9,212 bases of DNA, from the NCBI GenBank assembly GCA_900552415.1, contig USAD01000095.1, positions 1 to 9,212 of the forward strand. The letters are read 5' to 3'. The notes beneath the pieces were generated by a model. The model did no database searches and was not told the DNA's origin. It worked only from the letters and a program-made list of their open reading frames with translations. The translations under genes were made by a program, and so were the position numbers. This document shows positions 7,678 through 9,212 of the stretch, piece by piece. The stretch's first letter is position 1, and each line of letters begins with the position of its first letter. The stretch comes from an uncultured Parabacteroides sp. (GTDB taxonomy: Bacteria; Bacteroidota; Bacteroidia; Bacteroidales; Tannerellaceae).

Positions 7678-7730
7678 ACTTATGGAAGCGACGCTAATGA
7701 ACGGGAGTTATTTGCGTAACTTCCATAAGT
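7678..7730 (+). other. Long interrupted hairpin between the GH2 and DUF4290 genes
   Basis: ACTTATGGAAG (7678-7688) and CTTCCATAAGT (7720-7730) are perfect 11-base inverted complements. Inside them, after a 2x2 internal loop, ACGC (7691-7694) pairs with GCGT (7714-7717). After one mismatch, AATGA (7696-7700) pairs with TTTAT-side bases 7708-7712, leaving a loop of about seven bases. The whole 53-base element can fold as one rod. It begins 29 bases after the GH2 stop and ends 33 bases before the DUF4290 start. No run of T follows, so it may be a terminator of unusual form, a structured leader or a protein-binding dyad. Confidence 0.65.
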
Positions 7731-7763
7731 TCCTTAAATTCGCGGGAAACAATAAGAATTGGA

Positions 7764-8375
7764 ATGAAGTATAATACGGAAGAAGAGAGATTGGTGTTGC
7801 CCGAATATGGTCGCAACATCCAAAATATGGTGGATTATTGCGTGACGATTGAGGACCGTGAGGAGCGGAAACGTTGCGCGAACACGATTATAAATATCAT
7901 GGGAAATATGTTTCCCCACCTGCGCGACGTGAACGATTTCAAGCATATCCTTTGGGACCATCTGGCGATCATGTCTGATTTCAAGCTGGATATCGATTAC
8001 CCTTACGAGATCGTTAAACGCGAGAACCTGAACCAGAAGCCGCCTCGTATCCCCTATAACACGAACCGTATCCGCTATCGCCATTATGGTAAGACTTTGG
8101 AACTGATGATCCGCAAGGCCACTGAGTTGGAGGATGGGCCTGAGAAGGATCAGCTGGTTCGTCTGCTGGCGACACAGATGAAGAAATCGTTCCTGACCTG
8201 GAACAAGGAGACGGTCGACGACCGCAAGATTTTCAAGGACCTCGATGAGCTTTCGGGTGGCGCTATCGTCCTGAATGAGGAGGAGCACAAATTGGCGGAG
8301 AGCCGTGAGATCCTGGGCCGTAACAACAACGGCGGTAACCGCAAGAACAATTATTCACGCAATAAAGGCAGATGA
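7764..8375 (+). CDS. DUF4290 domain-containing protein
   Basis: This 203-residue cytoplasmic protein of unknown function is characteristic of Bacteroidetes. It opens MKYNTEEERLVLPEYGRNIQNMV, continues with IMGNMFPHLRDVNDFKHILWDHLAIMSDF and PPRIPYNTNRIRYRHYG, and fits DUF4290 as I recall it. It has no signal peptide or membrane helix and appears mainly alpha-helical. The last 20 or so residues are a low-complexity Asn/Gly/Arg/Lys tail (GRNNNGGNRKNN...), which suggests a flexible, possibly nucleic-acid-binding end. The start ATG is preceded by an A-rich stretch (AAACAATAAGAATTGGA), typical of Bacteroidetes. Its stop codon overlaps the start of murA as ATGA, implying one transcript and coupled translation; this gene order is a recurrent Bacteroidetes arrangement. 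A role in envelope growth is only suggested by the neighbour. Confidence 0.9.
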   Translation: MKYNTEEERLVLPEYGRNIQNMVDYCVTIEDREERKRCANTIINIMGNMFPHLRDVNDFKHILWDHLAIMSDFKLDIDYPYEIVKRENLNQKPPRIPYNTNRIRYRHYGKTLELMIRKATELEDGPEKDQLVRLLATQMKKSFLTWNKETVDDRKIFKDLDELSGGAIVLNEEEHKLAESREILGRNNNGGNRKNNYSRNKGR

Positions 8376-9212
8376 GCTCGTTCGTCATAGATGGAGGGCA
8401 TCGATTGAGTGGCGAGATCGTTCCGCAAGGCGCCAAGAACGAGGCGCTCGAGGTGATTTGCGCCACGTTGCTTACGCCTGAGAGGGTCGTTATCCATAAC
8501 ATACCGGATATCCTGGATGTCAATAACCTGATCCAGCTGTTGAGCGATATGGGGGTGAAGGTCGAGCGCCTGTCGCCCGGCTCGTATGCTTTTCAGGCGG
8601 ATGAGGTGGACCTCTCGTATATGCGTACCGATGATTTCGTGAAGAGAAGTGGCTCGTTACGAGGCTCGGTCATGATCGTCGGGCCGTTGGTTGCCCGTTT
8701 TGGGCAAGCGTTGATCCCGAAGCCGGGTGGCGACAAGATCGGACGCCGGCGTTTGGACACCCATTTCGTGGGCATCCAGAAATTGGGGGCTTGCTTCAAT
8801 TACGACGCCGACCGGCATGTCTATGAGGTCCGGGCGAAACGCTTGGAGGGTACCTATATGTTGCTCGACGAGGCGTCGGTCACCGGAACGGCCAATATCC
8901 TGATGGCCGCTGTCCTGGCCAAGGGCCGGACAACGATCTACAACGCCGCTTGCGAGCCCTATTTGCAGCAGCTTTCCGCCCTCTTGAACCGGATGGGCGC
9001 ACGGATCTCGGGTGTCGGTTCCAACCTGTTGACGATCGACGGGGTGGAGGCGTTGGCCGGGGCCGAGCATACGATCCTGCCGGATATGATCGAGGTGGGC
9101 AGCTTTATCGGTATGGCGGCGATGACCGGCTCGGAGATCACGATCAAGGAGACGGGCTACCGGCAGTTGGGGATCATTCCCGACTCGTTCCGCCGATTGG
9201 GTATTACGGTCG
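8372..9212 (+). CDS. murA: UDP-N-acetylglucosamine 1-carboxyvinyltransferase MurA (3' truncated by window)
   Basis: MurA transfers enolpyruvate from phosphoenolpyruvate to UDP-GlcNAc in the cytoplasm, the first committed step of peptidoglycan synthesis. The frame runs open from ATG 8372 to the window edge, giving 280 codons of a protein usually about 420-440 long. Identifying features are LSGEIVPQGAKNEAL with the conserved K22-N23 pair, IPDILDVNNLIQLLSDMGV, SGSLRGSVMIVGPLVARFGQA, and the flexible active-site loop PGGDKIGRRRLDTH, then TGTANILMAAVLAKG. In Escherichia coli the loop carries the catalytic Cys115 in PGGCxIG; here residue 121 at that place is Asp. An Asp there keeps activity and makes the enzyme insensitive to fosfomycin in other bacteria. 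ATG overlaps the DUF4290 stop as ATGA, and AAAGG lies seven bases upstream, so expression is probably coupled. The rest of the operon lies beyond the window. Confidence 0.95.
   Translation, partial: MSSFVIDGGHRLSGEIVPQGAKNEALEVICATLLTPERVVIHNIPDILDVNNLIQLLSDMGVKVERLSPGSYAFQADEVDLSYMRTDDFVKRSGSLRGSVMIVGPLVARFGQALIPKPGGDKIGRRRLDTHFVGIQKLGACFNYDADRHVYEVRAKRLEGTYMLLDEASVTGTANILMAAVLAKGRTTIYNAACEPYLQQLSALLNRMGARISGVGSNLLTIDGVEALAGAEHTILPDMIEVGSFIGMAAMTGSEITIKETGYRQLGIIPDSFRRLGITV

Noticed and set aside
7734..8288. 184-codon antisense frame over DUF4290
   Set aside because: It is opposite a conserved gene and shows no recognisable domain or start signal.

Overview
The window looks like a Bacteroidales (Bacteroidetes) chromosome with fairly GC-rich coding sequence. 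The evidence is a DUF4290 gene overlapping murA, a MurA with Asp in place of the catalytic Cys, secreted glycan-degrading enzymes of gut-Bacteroidales type, weak Shine-Dalgarno signals and a TAnnTTTG-type -7 element. I cannot name the genus from the sequence alone. All genes lie on the + strand.

Layout: (i) 2-427 is the C-terminal end of a major-facilitator sugar transporter. (ii) 479-3431 is a secreted family 38 alpha-mannosidase, broken by a 61-bp, roughly 77% GC insertion at 1034-1094 that shifts the frame and separates the HxHxD zinc motif from the rest of the active site. A good intrinsic terminator follows. (iii) 3432-3786 is a gene-poor stretch holding a degenerate array of about ten dyad-symmetric units with a 22-bp period. 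(iv) 3787-5703 is an FtsH-type membrane AAA+ zinc metalloprotease that reads more like the accessory FtsH of Firmicutes than the usual Bacteroidetes one. (v) 5835-7649 is a secreted family 2 glycoside hydrolase with its own candidate -7 element. (vi) 7678-7730 is a long interrupted hairpin. (vii) 7764-8375 (DUF4290) and 8372-9212 (murA, running off the window) are housekeeping genes that overlap by ATGA.

Working together: the transporter, alpha-mannosidase and GH2 enzyme suggest use of host or dietary glycans, with mannose-containing oligosaccharides trimmed in the periplasm and sugars imported through the inner membrane. The FtsH gene sits between them with its own unusual leader and is probably a quality-control protease unrelated to glycan use. 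MurA performs the first committed step of peptidoglycan synthesis.

The two most unusual items are the 22-bp dyad array upstream of ftsH and the G-rich 61-bp insertion in the mannosidase. The insertion has four G-runs that fit a G-quadruplex pattern, and it is bracketed by GAAC direct repeats that place identical GAA codons on either side. It could be a small mobile repeat, an assembly error, or, speculatively, a tolerated translational-bypass segment.
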